A DNA stretch of 64,000 bases from a virus. The translations under genes and the position numbers were made by a program. Each line of letters begins with the position of its first letter. Position 1 is the first letter of the stretch. Below, in pieces: positions 1 through 8,496 of this stretch. Under the pieces are notes generated by a model. It saw nothing but the letters and a program-made list of their open reading frames with translations, ran no database searches and had not been told where the DNA came from. The DNA lies in the IMG/VR virus record IMGVR_UViG_3300042518_001860, positions 32,717 to 96,716 of that record; one strand, 5' to 3'.

Positions 1-177
1 GCTCGCAGGAGCGGGAAACTGCTGAAGCAGGTCCAGGTCAACAAGGTGGTCGCCATCTGCTCTGCTCTGGCTCTTGGGGCCTCGTCAGTGACTCCCGGGA
101 TGCCTTGGTGGGGTGCCATTATCGTTGGCATCTCCCCCCTGCTGTTCACCCTGGGTCTGGGCGACAAAGAAGCCTGA
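1..177 (+). CDS. C-terminal part of a small membrane protein (gene begins before the window)
   Basis: An open frame enters from the left edge and stops with TGA at 175-177. The 58 visible residues have a basic start (ARRSGKLLKQ) followed by two hydrophobic stretches, around VVAICSALALGASS and WWGAIIVGISPLLFTLGL, separated by a short Pro/Gly turn. That is a two-helix membrane hairpin with a short charged tail (GDKEA). Small two-helix phage proteins can be holins, but nothing here proves it. The stop overlaps the ATG of the next gene by one base, so the two are probably translationally coupled. Confidence 0.6.
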   Translation, partial: ARRSGKLLKQVQVNKVVAICSALALGASSVTPGMPWWGAIIVGISPLLFTLGLGDKEA

Positions 178-650
178 TGTCCGCGCGCCCCCGAAACCCC
201 GCACGACTGGTGCGGCGCGTGTCGGAGTTCCCGACCGCATCCGAAGGCCTTGTCATCTTCCACACAGGATTTGATGAGTATTTCGGAAGTGACGGGGCGC
301 GTTGGAATACCCTGGACCGTGGCGGGGCCGTCTTTACGGTTGGGGTGGGCGTTGCTGCCCGTTCAGCAGTGATGATTGATGACATGGGGGATGTTACCCT
401 CCTTGACGTCACTTCGGCACTTCGCCCTCTCGGTGTTGTGTCTGCCGTTTCGGACGGACAGGCACTCATTCGGTGGCGTGGGATGATTCATGGGTTCCTC
501 GACCTCACACCTGGGGCAACCCAGTACGCCTCAACTGAGGTTGGTGAAATCGTCGAGGAGCCTGACGAAACCGCATCTTTGATGCGGCTTGGTCAGGCCA
601 TCTCAGCAACATCCATGGAAGTCCAACTGGACCAGCCTGTTCTCGTGTAG
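177..650 (+). CDS. Small virion-type protein, unknown (possible head decoration)
   Basis: The 157-residue protein starts at an ATG that shares its A with the upstream TGA. It is rich in beta-branched residues and glycine with no membrane segment, consistent with a folded structural protein. The C-terminal phrase GQAISATSMEVQL resembles the end of small capsid-cement proteins of the DUF2190 type, but that similarity is short and by eye only. Its position just before a fibre-like gene and the neck genes fits a head or neck component. Function is not established. Confidence 0.55.
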   Translation: MSARPRNPARLVRRVSEFPTASEGLVIFHTGFDEYFGSDGARWNTLDRGGAVFTVGVGVAARSAVMIDDMGDVTLLDVTSALRPLGVVSAVSDGQALIRWRGMIHGFLDLTPGATQYASTEVGEIVEEPDETASLMRLGQAISATSMEVQLDQPVLV

Positions 651-654
651 TAGC

Positions 655-969
655 ATGGCCGCCGTGGGAACTTCTTCACGATCCACAGAGGACCTCAGTC
701 TCGCAGCCATGATGGTGGCTCTCGGTGGGACTGTATCTGAAGTGGATGCCTCACGAGGTCGCGGGGAAGTCACTGTAGATGTGCGACGTATCTCTGCGAC
801 CAAAATTCGCGAGCTCTGTGAAGTCCTCACCGAACAAATGCTCGAACTCCCTGATCAACCTACATTCGAGCAGCTCGAACAGGTAGTCGGGAATACCTTC
901 CTAAGTCGCTTGTTCGAACAACGCGACACCCTCCGCACCAGAATCCTGAACCAAAAGAGGCTTCGATGA
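655..969 (+). CDS. Hypothetical protein, 104 aa
   Basis: I chose the ATG at 655 (MAAVGTSSRS) because it lies just past the upstream stop; the longer open frame overlaps the previous gene. There is no clear Shine-Dalgarno sequence, so coupling to the upstream gene is likely. The protein looks mostly helical after residue 50, with many Glu, Leu and Arg (ELCEVLTEQMLELPDQ). I do not recognise a family. Its stop overlaps the start of the next gene by four bases (ATGA), so it belongs to the virion operon. Confidence 0.55.
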   Translation: MAAVGTSSRSTEDLSLAAMMVALGGTVSEVDASRGRGEVTVDVRRISATKIRELCEVLTEQMLELPDQPTFEQLEQVVGNTFLSRLFEQRDTLRTRILNQKRLR

Positions 970-1232
970 GTAACCCCCAGGAACGCTTCCGCGCCTGCCG
1001 AGAAGAAATGGCCAAACTGCAGTCCGAACTACAGGCTCGTTCGGCTGAGCTTCAGAAGGAGCAGCGCCCCTTGCTAGCCGTGTGCGAGAAGTTCCTGATT
1101 GATGCGGACCTTCCGGAATGGAAAGAGCTGCAGAAAAAGTTGTCCGCGCACAAGCAGTTTGTCCAAGGCGTTTCGGAGCAGTACAACAAGCTCAATTTGG
1201 AACTCCTAGAGCTCAGCAAACAGATCTGCTAG
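966..1232 (+). CDS. Short coiled-coil protein, 88 aa
   Basis: The 88-residue product is almost entirely a predicted amphipathic helix (EEMAKLQSELQARSAELQKE, then LNLELLELSKQ) with heptad spacing of Leu, consistent with a coiled coil. It starts with ATG overlapping the previous stop. Such proteins in head-to-tail blocks can be scaffold or chaperone-like, but no specific role can be read from the sequence. Confidence 0.6.
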   Translation: MSNPQERFRACREEMAKLQSELQARSAELQKEQRPLLAVCEKFLIDADLPEWKELQKKLSAHKQFVQGVSEQYNKLNLELLELSKQIC

Positions 1233-1308
1233 TCTTGTCCCAGAGCCCCACTCCCCGCACCCGCCCCTGACTCCGGAAGCGTAGCTACTCAACTCCAGGA
1301 GTCTCATC

Positions 1309-3252
1309 ATGGCTTTTACTTCTCGAACTCGGGGTCTGCTCGCCCGTGTAGGCGGCGAACTCCGCAACCTTGGTCTGCGCGATCGGACTGACCTCCAGGC
1401 TGACCCCACGAGCTCTAGCGGCTTCGGGGCGGTTCTTGAGCAGCTCGTTCTCTCGGACCTCTACATCGGCCTCAACTCTGGCGGCGATGCCCTCCGTGTC
1501 TACGGCTCGGACGGTTCGACCCTGCTCCTGACGGTTGCCGATGCTACGACAACCTTCGAGAACGATATCGTCTTCGAGGGTAATGTGACCTTCAATGGTG
1601 GCAATGTCACCGTCGAGGGTACTACGGTTACTTACGAGGACAGCATCCTGCTCCTCGCCAAGGACCAGGAGACTGGCACGCTCGACGCAGGCTTCATTGT
1701 CGAGCGCGGCTCGGATGCGAATGTCGCCTTCATTTGGGATGAATCGGCCGATGCCTTCGTCCTCTGTGAGACGACGGACACTGGTACGGATGGTTCTGTT
1801 TCGGTCGGGACTCTGCTCAACCTGCAGGTCGGTGAACTTTCCGCCGCCAGCGCGGTCCGACTGACCGAGGCCCTTGCACCGTCCAATGGTGCGAATGTGG
1901 GCTTCTTCTATGTGAAGGATGTCGGTGGCAACACCGAGGCCTTCTACATGGACTCGACGGGCAACGAGGTCCAGCTCACCAACGCGGGCGACGTCAACGT
2001 GACGGTTGCTGCGTCGGATCTCGATGACGCCTACAATGAAGGCCGCACCATTACGGTTGATGCCGGGCCCATCCTGGCCAATCTGGCGTACAACGTCGCA
2101 GGTTTCACGGCGCACAGTGTTGCTGTCGGTACGGCCGCGAACGACCTGAGCAACACCTGGGTCGGCTACTACTTCGCCCTCGGGGCGGACGAGTACACCG
2201 GGGCCGGTTCCGCCCTCAAGGCCGACTTCAGCGCAGCCACGCTCAATTCCGCCTCGAGCTTCTACGCGGTCGATCTCACGGGCGTGACGAACTCTGGTGC
2301 AGGGAGCAGTGTGGGTATCGCGATGTCGGGCTTCGACATCGGCATCCAGCTCCTCGACGATGATATGGCGCTGACCATCGGTGCCGGCAGCGACCTGTCG
2401 CTGTCCCACGATGGGACGAACAGTACCATTGCCAATGCTACTGGCAACCTGGTCATCGACCTGACCCATGCCACGAACTCGGGGACGATCCAGCTCAAAC
2501 TGGGTGTCGACAACAGCACCCAGCACGTCGGTGTCTACAACGACAGCGGCACCGCTGTGTTCCAGGTCAATGGTGCTGGGGCCGTCACGGTCACTGGGAA
2601 TGTTGGTCGCAGCTCTGGCGACTTGGTCCTCCACGGTGGCATGGGCGGTGGTGCTGTCTCGGTCCGCGCCAACGGCTCGGGTTCTGCCAACGGGATCGAC
2701 ATCAGCAGCTCGGCGGTCACGTCCTACCAGGACATCGTACCGAGCGCTGATGACTCCAAGGACCTCGGCAGCAACAGCGCTCGCTACGCTGAGCTGCACG
2801 CTCGGAAGATCGTGCGGCAGATCGTCAGCGGCAACAGCGCGACGGGCGCTCCTTCGACCGCGGGCAGCCTCTGCATTGTTGCCTCGGACGGCCTGCAGCT
2901 CGCTGATGCCGCTGCCTTCTCGACCAGCGGCATCGTCGAAGGTCCCTACACGGGTACCGCCGGCCAGGTCTACGGTCAGGACAGTGAGGCCATCTCGCTG
3001 CCCAAGATGGCGACCAATGGTGCAGGGACTTTGTACGAGGCGATGGCGGTCGGCGATCTCGTGTACCTCGCGGCTGCGCTGGCTGATGAGTATGATGCAG
3101 GCGTGACTCCTGCCAAGGGCGTTGTCACCCTCCAGACGCCCAATTCTGCAGGCACCACGAACAGCCTCGTGGGTCGAGTGGTTGCGACTTCTGGCACCGG
3201 CGCTGCGACGGTCTCCGTTGCACTCCGCCTCCAGTACCTCGGCACCAACTGA
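1309..3252 (+). CDS. Fibre-like virion protein, 647 aa
   Basis: This protein is Gly/Ser/Thr/Asp-rich and full of beta-strand repeats. It carries phrases typical of long phage fibre or whisker proteins: a GFIVERG-SDANVAFIWDE segment near residue 130, a DLSLSHDGTNSTIANATGNL segment near residue 360, and SADDSKDLGSNSARYAELHA near residue 485, a module common just before the tip of phage fibres. A strong ribosome site (CAGGAG, 7 nt before ATG) and heavy use of preferred codons suggest high expression. The gene is followed by its own terminator, which separates it from the neck genes. It may be a head fibre or decoration rather than a tail fibre, given its place upstream of the connector genes. 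Confidence 0.6.
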   Translation: MAFTSRTRGLLARVGGELRNLGLRDRTDLQADPTSSSGFGAVLEQLVLSDLYIGLNSGGDALRVYGSDGSTLLLTVADATTTFENDIVFEGNVTFNGGNVTVEGTTVTYEDSILLLAKDQETGTLDAGFIVERGSDANVAFIWDESADAFVLCETTDTGTDGSVSVGTLLNLQVGELSAASAVRLTEALAPSNGANVGFFYVKDVGGNTEAFYMDSTGNEVQLTNAGDVNVTVAASDLDDAYNEGRTITVDAGPILANLAYNVAGFTAHSVAVGTAANDLSNTWVGYYFALGADEYTGAGSALKADFSAATLNSASSFYAVDLTGVTNSGAGSSVGIAMSGFDIGIQLLDDDMALTIGAGSDLSLSHDGTNSTIANATGNLVIDLTHATNSGTIQLKLGVDNSTQHVGVYNDSGTAVFQVNGAGAVTVTGNVGRSSGDLVLHGGMGGGAVSVRANGSGSANGIDISSSAVTSYQDIVPSADDSKDLGSNSARYAELHARKIVRQIVSGNSATGAPSTAGSLCIVASDGLQLADAAAFSTSGIVEGPYTGTAGQVYGQDSEAISLPKMATNGAGTLYEAMAVGDLVYLAAALADEYDAGVTPAKGVVTLQTPNSAGTTNSLVGRVVATSGTGAATVSVALRLQYLGTN

Positions 3253-3303
3253 TCCGGTCTTGGCACCACTGACGGGTGACCCACTCGTCAAGTTCAACCA
3301 GCA

Positions 3304-3339
3304 GCCCACGATGGGGAATCCCGTCGTGGGCTTTTGTTT
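3304..3339 (+). terminator. Rho-independent terminator after the 1309-3252 gene
   Basis: A 12-base-pair stem (GCCCACGATGGG with CCCGTCGTGGGC, one G-T pair) closes a GAAT tetraloop and is followed directly by TTTTGTTT. It lies 51 bases after the stop of the fibre-like gene and before the next start. Confidence 0.88.
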
Positions 3340-3380
3340 CTGAGTTGCGAACATTCAAATCGGGTGGCACACTTCGCAGC

Positions 3381-3737
3381 GTGGGACTCTTCTCCAAAAC
3401 TGAAGCCCCCTCCGGTGAGGGGAAGCAAGCAGCCCAAGACCACCGCATGCGGTTGGGGTTGGGCGATATGATTCGCCGTCTCGTGGTCCTCGACGCCAAA
3501 TACCGTCAGGGTATTTGCTCCGCGACAGACTTGGCCGAGCGAGAGTTGATCTTTTCGGGGCTGAACGAGATTCAAGTCCCAGTAACCGCGAGTTGCACTC
3601 CTGGTGAAGACCTGAATCAAAACGGTATCCCGGATACCACAGAATTCTTCCGCATTGCGGCGGCCACTGATTGCTGCGTCCTTCAACATAAGCCCGAAGC
3701 GCGGCAAGAGAAGCCAAAGAAACGAGGTCGGTTGTGA
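3381..3737 (+). CDS. Hypothetical protein with an EF-hand-like calcium loop
   Basis: The start is uncertain. A GTG at 3381 lies after the upstream terminator and gives 118 residues; an ATG further in (MRLGLGDMIRR) would give a shorter form. The clearest motif is DLNQNGIPDTTEFF, which matches the DxNxNGxxDxxE pattern of dockerin or thrombospondin-3-type calcium loops. The C-terminal tail is very basic (RQEKPKKRGRL). It overlaps the following membrane gene by four bases. Function is unknown. Confidence 0.5.
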   Translation: MGLFSKTEAPSGEGKQAAQDHRMRLGLGDMIRRLVVLDAKYRQGICSATDLAERELIFSGLNEIQVPVTASCTPGEDLNQNGIPDTTEFFRIAAATDCCVLQHKPEARQEKPKKRGRL

Positions 3738-4057
3738 CCATTGTCGACTTCCTCATTCTGCTGCTCGGCTCCGCCGGGTTTGGCTTCTTCCTCACCAACA
3801 AACTCCCCGATAGTTGGTATGAAAGGACCGGCTTCATCTCCAGAATGCTCTCTTGCGCGTTCTGTGCAGGCACAGAAGCAGGCTGGTGGCTCGGAGGTGT
3901 AGGCCTTGTCGGCATCATCTTTGGTACCGATGAGGTCCAAATGGCAGTTCGGGGCCTTTTTTTCGGTCCAGCCGTTGGGGTTATCCTCTCTTTGGTCCAG
4001 GCGGTAGGCCAGATCTCTGCGAGCCTGCGTTCCATTTCTGACCGCGAGGAGAGGTAA
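3734..4057 (+). CDS. Small membrane protein with CAFC motif (DUF1360-like)
   Basis: This 107-residue protein starts with GTG overlapping the previous stop. It has an N-terminal hydrophobic helix (DFLILLLGSAGFGFFL) and two more towards the C-terminus (WWLGGVGLVGIIFG and FFGPAVGVILSLVQAVG). Between the first two is LSCAFCAGTEAGWW, which resembles the CxxC-x-G-x-W signature of the DUF1360 family of phage and bacterial membrane proteins. The role of that family is unknown. Its position inside the virion block could mean a holin or entry-related function, but that is inference. Confidence 0.55.
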   Translation: MTIVDFLILLLGSAGFGFFLTNKLPDSWYERTGFISRMLSCAFCAGTEAGWWLGGVGLVGIIFGTDEVQMAVRGLFFGPAVGVILSLVQAVGQISASLRSISDREER

Positions 4058-4059
4058 CC

Positions 4060-5622
4060 ATGGCGAGCGTGGGGTCGGTCATCTACAGCCACTTCGGCCT
4101 CTATGAAGCCGATGGCACGACGCCGCGCACGGGCGCGTCAGCCGACGTCGAAGTTGCCCTCCTGCGGGACGACGAGATCATCGACCTCGTAGTGACTGTT
4201 GAGGAGCTCGAGGCCGGCGATTATGTTGCGAGCTTCACGCCGGATGAAGTTGGGTTCTACACAGTCAAACTCACCGATACAGCGCAGGCTGTCGACATTG
4301 TAGAGTCCTTTGAGGTCTCTGCGAACAGCCTGGATGATGTGGCGGCAGCCGTTGCCGCTATTACTGCACATGACGCCCTCGTCAGCGTGACTGGCATCGA
4401 GACGTTGCGCGCCTCTTCGGCTTGGTCGCCGAACCTCATCTTCCTGCGCCGCTCCACGATGTCCCCCATCGATCCCGACTCAGTCACTTCGTTGGAAATC
4501 CTCGGGGGTGACGGTTCTACTGAAGTGGAGGCGATTGACGGCGAGGATCTGGAGAGGGTCAGTCTTGGCAACTACGAGGCTGCCCCTGCCCAACTCGAAG
4601 CCGCAGGTACCTACTTCCTTCGGGTGACCTTCGTCTACGGCGGGACAGAGATTGTTGATGTCCTCCGAATCTATGCACAGCCTGCTCGCGGGGAGGCAAG
4701 CTCCTCGAGCGGCTCCGCTGTAGACCTCGCACGGGTTTATACATACCCAAGCAGCCTCGAGGCTGCCCGATTCGACCTCAGTGATCTGACTCAAGCCGAG
4801 GTGTGGCGCCGCATCAAAGACGTCAGCGCGCAGATTGAAGTCCTCACGAAGGGAAACCTATTCAATGGCGAATACGGCACCTTCGAATGCTCAGGTCGTG
4901 GTCGCCGAATCGTGTATCACCCTCAGCAACACCCATTCGTCCACCTCGAAAGCGTTCAGCTCTCTGAGAGCCGGACGGACCACGGGCGAGACGGGTTCTT
5001 CCGCCGTCCCCTCGACAGTTTTGGTAGCCCTACTATTGCCTCTGCGAAGTACCACCTTCGAGCTGGCATGGTCGAAGGTATTCGCTACGACTTCCCTATG
5101 GGAGCGGGCAATGTCCTGGTGACCGGGGCTATCGGTAAGCTCGAGCCTGCGAAGTATGCGGAGACTCTTTCTGCCTCTGAAGTTGGCGCGGACTCAGATT
5201 CGGTCCAGGTGGAAGATAGCACCGGCTTTGCAGCCCGAGACGTGGTAGATATCATCGGTGAGACCTTTGCCGTCCGCGTGATCCTCACCTCGATTGACCG
5301 GGCAGACCATGTCCTGTACTACGACGCTGTCGGCGGGGAATTCGATGCTATCCCCGCAGAGGCAGTCGTTCGAACCTTCGGTGCAGTCCCGCGAGCCGTT
5401 GAGCAGGTGGCAAATTACTTGTTTGGAGTCCTGCTCCGAGAGGAGGCTGCCAACGCTGACGGGGTAGAGCATATCCCCGCCGGCCGCATCCGCCGTGAGC
5501 GGACAGACAACTACGAGATCGAATTTCAGATGGCGGGCATCAATGAGACGCTCACCGGCTCACCAAAGTATGATCTTCTTCTCCTGCCTTACATGAAGGC
5601 AATTGACGTGAGGATTCCATGA
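4060..5622 (+). CDS. Head-tail connector/adaptor-type virion protein with N-terminal Ig-like domains
   Basis: The 520-residue protein begins with beta-rich, Ig-like segments (SVIYSHFGLYEADGTTPR to about residue 220). It then has a helical segment (SSLEAARFDLSDLTQAEVWRRI) around residue 235 that resembles the start of gp6-type connector proteins, and a third part with long beta strands. It directly precedes small neck genes and lies upstream of the sheath, where an adaptor that closes the portal would be expected. The family assignment is tentative. The last four bases overlap the next start. Confidence 0.5.
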   Translation: MASVGSVIYSHFGLYEADGTTPRTGASADVEVALLRDDEIIDLVVTVEELEAGDYVASFTPDEVGFYTVKLTDTAQAVDIVESFEVSANSLDDVAAAVAAITAHDALVSVTGIETLRASSAWSPNLIFLRRSTMSPIDPDSVTSLEILGGDGSTEVEAIDGEDLERVSLGNYEAAPAQLEAAGTYFLRVTFVYGGTEIVDVLRIYAQPARGEASSSSGSAVDLARVYTYPSSLEAARFDLSDLTQAEVWRRIKDVSAQIEVLTKGNLFNGEYGTFECSGRGRRIVYHPQQHPFVHLESVQLSESRTDHGRDGFFRRPLDSFGSPTIASAKYHLRAGMVEGIRYDFPMGAGNVLVTGAIGKLEPAKYAETLSASEVGADSDSVQVEDSTGFAARDVVDIIGETFAVRVILTSIDRADHVLYYDAVGGEFDAIPAEAVVRTFGAVPRAVEQVANYLFGVLLREEAANADGVEHIPAGRIRRERTDNYEIEFQMAGINETLTGSPKYDLLLLPYMKAIDVRIP

Positions 5623-5984
5623 GCGCACTCAGTACGCAGTTCGGTGGTTCCGCCTACAGCGTGGACCAGCCGGTCACCGAGACCGCGGCCACTGTTCTTG
5701 GCCCTGTCGATGTGCAGAATTACCCCAATCTGGGTTTCTATATCCAGAGCGCGGCTGGCAGCGATGATGTTACAGAAATCGTTGTCGAGTCCGCCCCACT
5801 TTCGAGTGGGCCCTGGGTTCAGGTTCTCGACATTGCTGATGGGACCTCCCTCGAGGCGGAGGCTGCCACCTATGGCAGCCTGAGCAACTCTGCCCACAAG
5901 TTCGTCCGTGTCCGCGCTACCTGCGGCGCAGGTGACACCGCTACTGTCTCCACCTGGCTCTGCGCCAGTCGGTACGGACTGTAA
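5619..5984 (+). CDS. Small beta-rich virion protein with SGPWVQV module
   Basis: The 121-residue protein is built of short beta strands. A segment around residues 32-70 (LGFYIQS ... APLSSGPWVQV) followed by KFVRVRAT and a TATVSTWLCA end recurs in the baseplate protein encoded at 26197-27420. It therefore looks like a mobile beta-sandwich module used in at least two virion proteins. It overlaps its upstream neighbour by four bases. No specific function is known. Confidence 0.55.
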   Translation: MSALSTQFGGSAYSVDQPVTETAATVLGPVDVQNYPNLGFYIQSAAGSDDVTEIVVESAPLSSGPWVQVLDIADGTSLEAEAATYGSLSNSAHKFVRVRATCGAGDTATVSTWLCASRYGL

Positions 5985-5987
5985 AAG

Positions 5988-6416
5988 ATGGCTCGTCGCC
6001 CCTTCTTCATGGGGAACAGCCTGGTCGGCATTCGGCTGCTCGACCGTGCTGCTCCCCTTGTCGATCCCTTGTATGGGACTCGGGGCGGTACCGTCGAAGC
6101 TGCCTACGGTGAGGAGATTCGTGTGCCTGGGCAGCCGCGCTTTGAGAATAATAAGCGTGTGGACGCACGGTTCGGTGGTGATGCTGAACGCCTTGATGCT
6201 TACGTCATGTTTGCTCGTGATGACCTCGAACGCCGAGAGATCTCTCCCGAAGCTCTGAAAGGTGCGCGGGTCACAGGCTACATGCGTAACGGTCAGTGGT
6301 ACACCGAAGAGTTTGAGGTTATTTCTGCAGACCCAACAGGGCACCTCCCGACGACTGGTCCAATCCTGGTCAAGGCAAAGCTCAGGTCCTTGAAGGACCT
6401 GAAGGGGGCGCCGTGA
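5988..6416 (+). CDS. Neck protein candidate (head completion/stopper-like), 142 aa
   Basis: The protein begins MARRPFFMGN and contains a compact beta-rich body with LKGARVTGYMRNGQWYTEEFEV. Size, lack of hydrophobic segments and location between the connector-type gene and the gpG-like gene fit a head completion or stopper protein. I do not see a diagnostic motif. Its stop overlaps the GTG start of the next gene. Confidence 0.45.
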   Translation: MARRPFFMGNSLVGIRLLDRAAPLVDPLYGTRGGTVEAAYGEEIRVPGQPRFENNKRVDARFGGDAERLDAYVMFARDDLERREISPEALKGARVTGYMRNGQWYTEEFEVISADPTGHLPTTGPILVKAKLRSLKDLKGAP

Positions 6417-7168
6417 ACGCGCCTTGGTCAATTCGAGACGGCTCTACTCGAGGCCGTCTTCAGCTCGTTGTCCCAAAGGAGACCACGGAGGCCATCTCCT
6501 CCATGACCCGCACGTCCCTTCCTCAAGACGTGCGGCGCTACATTGCGGTGGTCCTGGATCGCATCGGTCGCGCTGCCCTTCAAGATGCCCGAGGGCGGCT
6601 AGGGGTTATTGGCCGAGGACCAGCAATCACCACCAGCTCCGCCCTCCTCCGTGAAAACCCTGCGCGCCAACGCCTCTCTTTCGCACCCCTCTACGACGAG
6701 GGAGGTATGCGCGCGAGCTTGCGCGCCCAGGTAGATCCTTCGAATCTCTCAGTCAGCTTGGGAGCTACAGGGCCGAGCGCATTCAAGGCCTACCTCCACG
6801 AGCGTGGATACTCCTTTGAGATCACCTCGAGGATGGCCAACTACTTCCTGGGCAGGGCTGGGCGTGAACGAGGGAAAGTCAAGAACGCTTACCGTTTCCT
6901 CGGCCTGTACTTTAAGGCCAACGTAGGTGGACGAGTATCGGTGCAGCCGCGTCCCTTCATGGCGCCCGCGCTCAAACGGGCAGTACAGACAGTCTTTGAA
7001 GGCGGCTTCTACGGACGGCGTGCTGACTTCGACTTGGCTCGAGACTTGTTTGACATCTGGGGCACCACAACCAAGACAAATCGGCACTGGATGCCCAACG
7101 CGCGGGAGATTGTCAGCCTCTCTGTCTCCGCCCCCGATTCGGGAGAAGCTGGGGACGCAAATGCCTGA
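6413..7168 (+). CDS. Virion morphogenesis/tail completion protein (Mu gpG / HK97 gp10-like)
   Basis: The 251-residue product starts at GTG. It has an N-terminal helical part (LPQDVRRYIAVVLDRIGRAALQ) and near residue 178 the phrase VSVQPRPFMAPALKRAVQ. An (R)PFMxPAL motif followed by a helix is typical of the C-terminal part of HK97 gp10 and Mu gpG-type proteins, which join or complete the tail. The neighbourhood, upstream of the tail sheath, agrees. The remainder of the protein is longer than the usual 130-170 residues. Confidence 0.6.
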   Translation: MNAPWSIRDGSTRGRLQLVVPKETTEAISSMTRTSLPQDVRRYIAVVLDRIGRAALQDARGRLGVIGRGPAITTSSALLRENPARQRLSFAPLYDEGGMRASLRAQVDPSNLSVSLGATGPSAFKAYLHERGYSFEITSRMANYFLGRAGRERGKVKNAYRFLGLYFKANVGGRVSVQPRPFMAPALKRAVQTVFEGGFYGRRADFDLARDLFDIWGTTTKTNRHWMPNAREIVSLSVSAPDSGEAGDANA

Positions 7169-8423
7169 ATTCATCTTCCCTCTGGCTGCTGGCGGCGTTG
7201 TCGAAGAAACCTCCATTGAGGGGGTTGACGTGCCGACGATGCACTACGGAAAAGATGGAGCGTGGCTCCACCGACCGGGGCCAGATCCTGTGTACTATGA
7301 CCGTTCGGGTCGCCTTCTCTCCCAGGGCATCATCCAGACGGAACATTCTCAGATGAACGCACTGGTCGAGGTGTTCGGTGTGGGTATTGAGGCCATCTGG
7401 CCGAATCGTGCCTCTGCTGCGGATAACTGTTCTCTGCAGATCTCTCTTGATAACGGAGACACCTTCCTAGCATGGACTGGCGCTGCTTGGGAGGCGCAAG
7501 ACACTGACGGGACCTTCAACACCGTGGCTGACTTCAACGACCACTGCGATGAGCTCGAATTCGAGCGACCTTGCTATTTGGGATTCCGAGTCCGCGTCAC
7601 GCCGTCTGATGATGTTTCGCCACTCCTGGTGTCGGTGCGTGCATATGTCGAGTGGTCCTATGATCCCCACATCGACATGGACGAGTTTCTGATGGAACGC
7701 CTCCAGGCGGCGCGATTCCCGTTTATGGTCATGCACCGAATGGCCGCGCTTGGGACTCGCGTGAACCCCCAGACCGAGATGGTGAAGGACCTCTCCGCAC
7801 CTGTTCGGATCTTCAACCTGACAACTGACCCGAATAGGAACTCCAACCTTTTCAGTGCAGTCGATGCTGGGGAGCTTGTCCTCTCTGGGCCTCAAGCTGC
7901 TGGGTCGGTGTTGGAGATTCACCTAAGCGGCACCATGCCAATCATCATCGCCCGGCAAGACGAGATGATGACGCCGACAACGGTTCCGAGTCTCCTGCTC
8001 AGGTCCAAGGCTGTGAAGAACGTCCCCATGTCGAACACGGGGATGTTGTATGACTACAAGCGCGGGGCCGAAACCAAGCTGACGCGCATGCGACAGTTCT
8101 CCCGCGCGCTCGAACGAGGGTTCGACGTTGAAGTTGTCACTGCCGAACCAAGGACAGCGCGCCTCGCCATTGAGGCAGTTCGTCGAGCCTTCGGGGAAGC
8201 TGACTACAAGTCGAAGAGTACTGGCATCCAGTTTCGAGTCCTCGAGGAGAGTCCTGGGGATGAAGTGCCAGTCTTTGCCGAAGGGATCGAGGTTATGCGG
8301 TGGCAGGCATGCTTGTACACTGTTCACCCCACCCCTGTCTTCACCCAGTACGCTGGGGTCGAAAGTGTCGGAATTAAGTTCGGCGATAGTCGCCGAGTGT
8401 TTGAACGCAGAACCTTCCGGTGA
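7161..8423 (+). CDS. Tail/neck structural protein, 420 aa
   Basis: I placed the start at ATG 7161, eight bases inside the previous gene; the longer open frame has no support. The N-terminal half is beta-rich (SLQISLDNGDTFLAWTG); the C-terminal half has a mixed region with TARLAIEAVRRAFGEADY. It is the last gene before the sheath, where tail terminator or neck proteins usually sit. I do not recognise a family. A bulged hairpin (8436-8457) lies in the 73-base gap that follows. Confidence 0.5.
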   Translation: MPEFIFPLAAGGVVEETSIEGVDVPTMHYGKDGAWLHRPGPDPVYYDRSGRLLSQGIIQTEHSQMNALVEVFGVGIEAIWPNRASAADNCSLQISLDNGDTFLAWTGAAWEAQDTDGTFNTVADFNDHCDELEFERPCYLGFRVRVTPSDDVSPLLVSVRAYVEWSYDPHIDMDEFLMERLQAARFPFMVMHRMAALGTRVNPQTEMVKDLSAPVRIFNLTTDPNRNSNLFSAVDAGELVLSGPQAAGSVLEIHLSGTMPIIIARQDEMMTPTTVPSLLLRSKAVKNVPMSNTGMLYDYKRGAETKLTRMRQFSRALERGFDVEVVTAEPRTARLAIEAVRRAFGEADYKSKSTGIQFRVLEESPGDEVPVFAEGIEVMRWQACLYTVHPTPVFTQYAGVESVGIKFGDSRRVFERRTFR

Positions 8424-8496
8424 GAAAATCTGGAAGTTATCCCATTGAGATGGTAACAACTTTCAGGTAAATTCGGAGCCGACCAGGAGCTATCGC

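Noticed and set aside
8424-8496. Promoter for the sheath gene
   Set aside because: A bulged hairpin and a strong ribosome site are present, but I could not find -35/-10 boxes with acceptable spacing.
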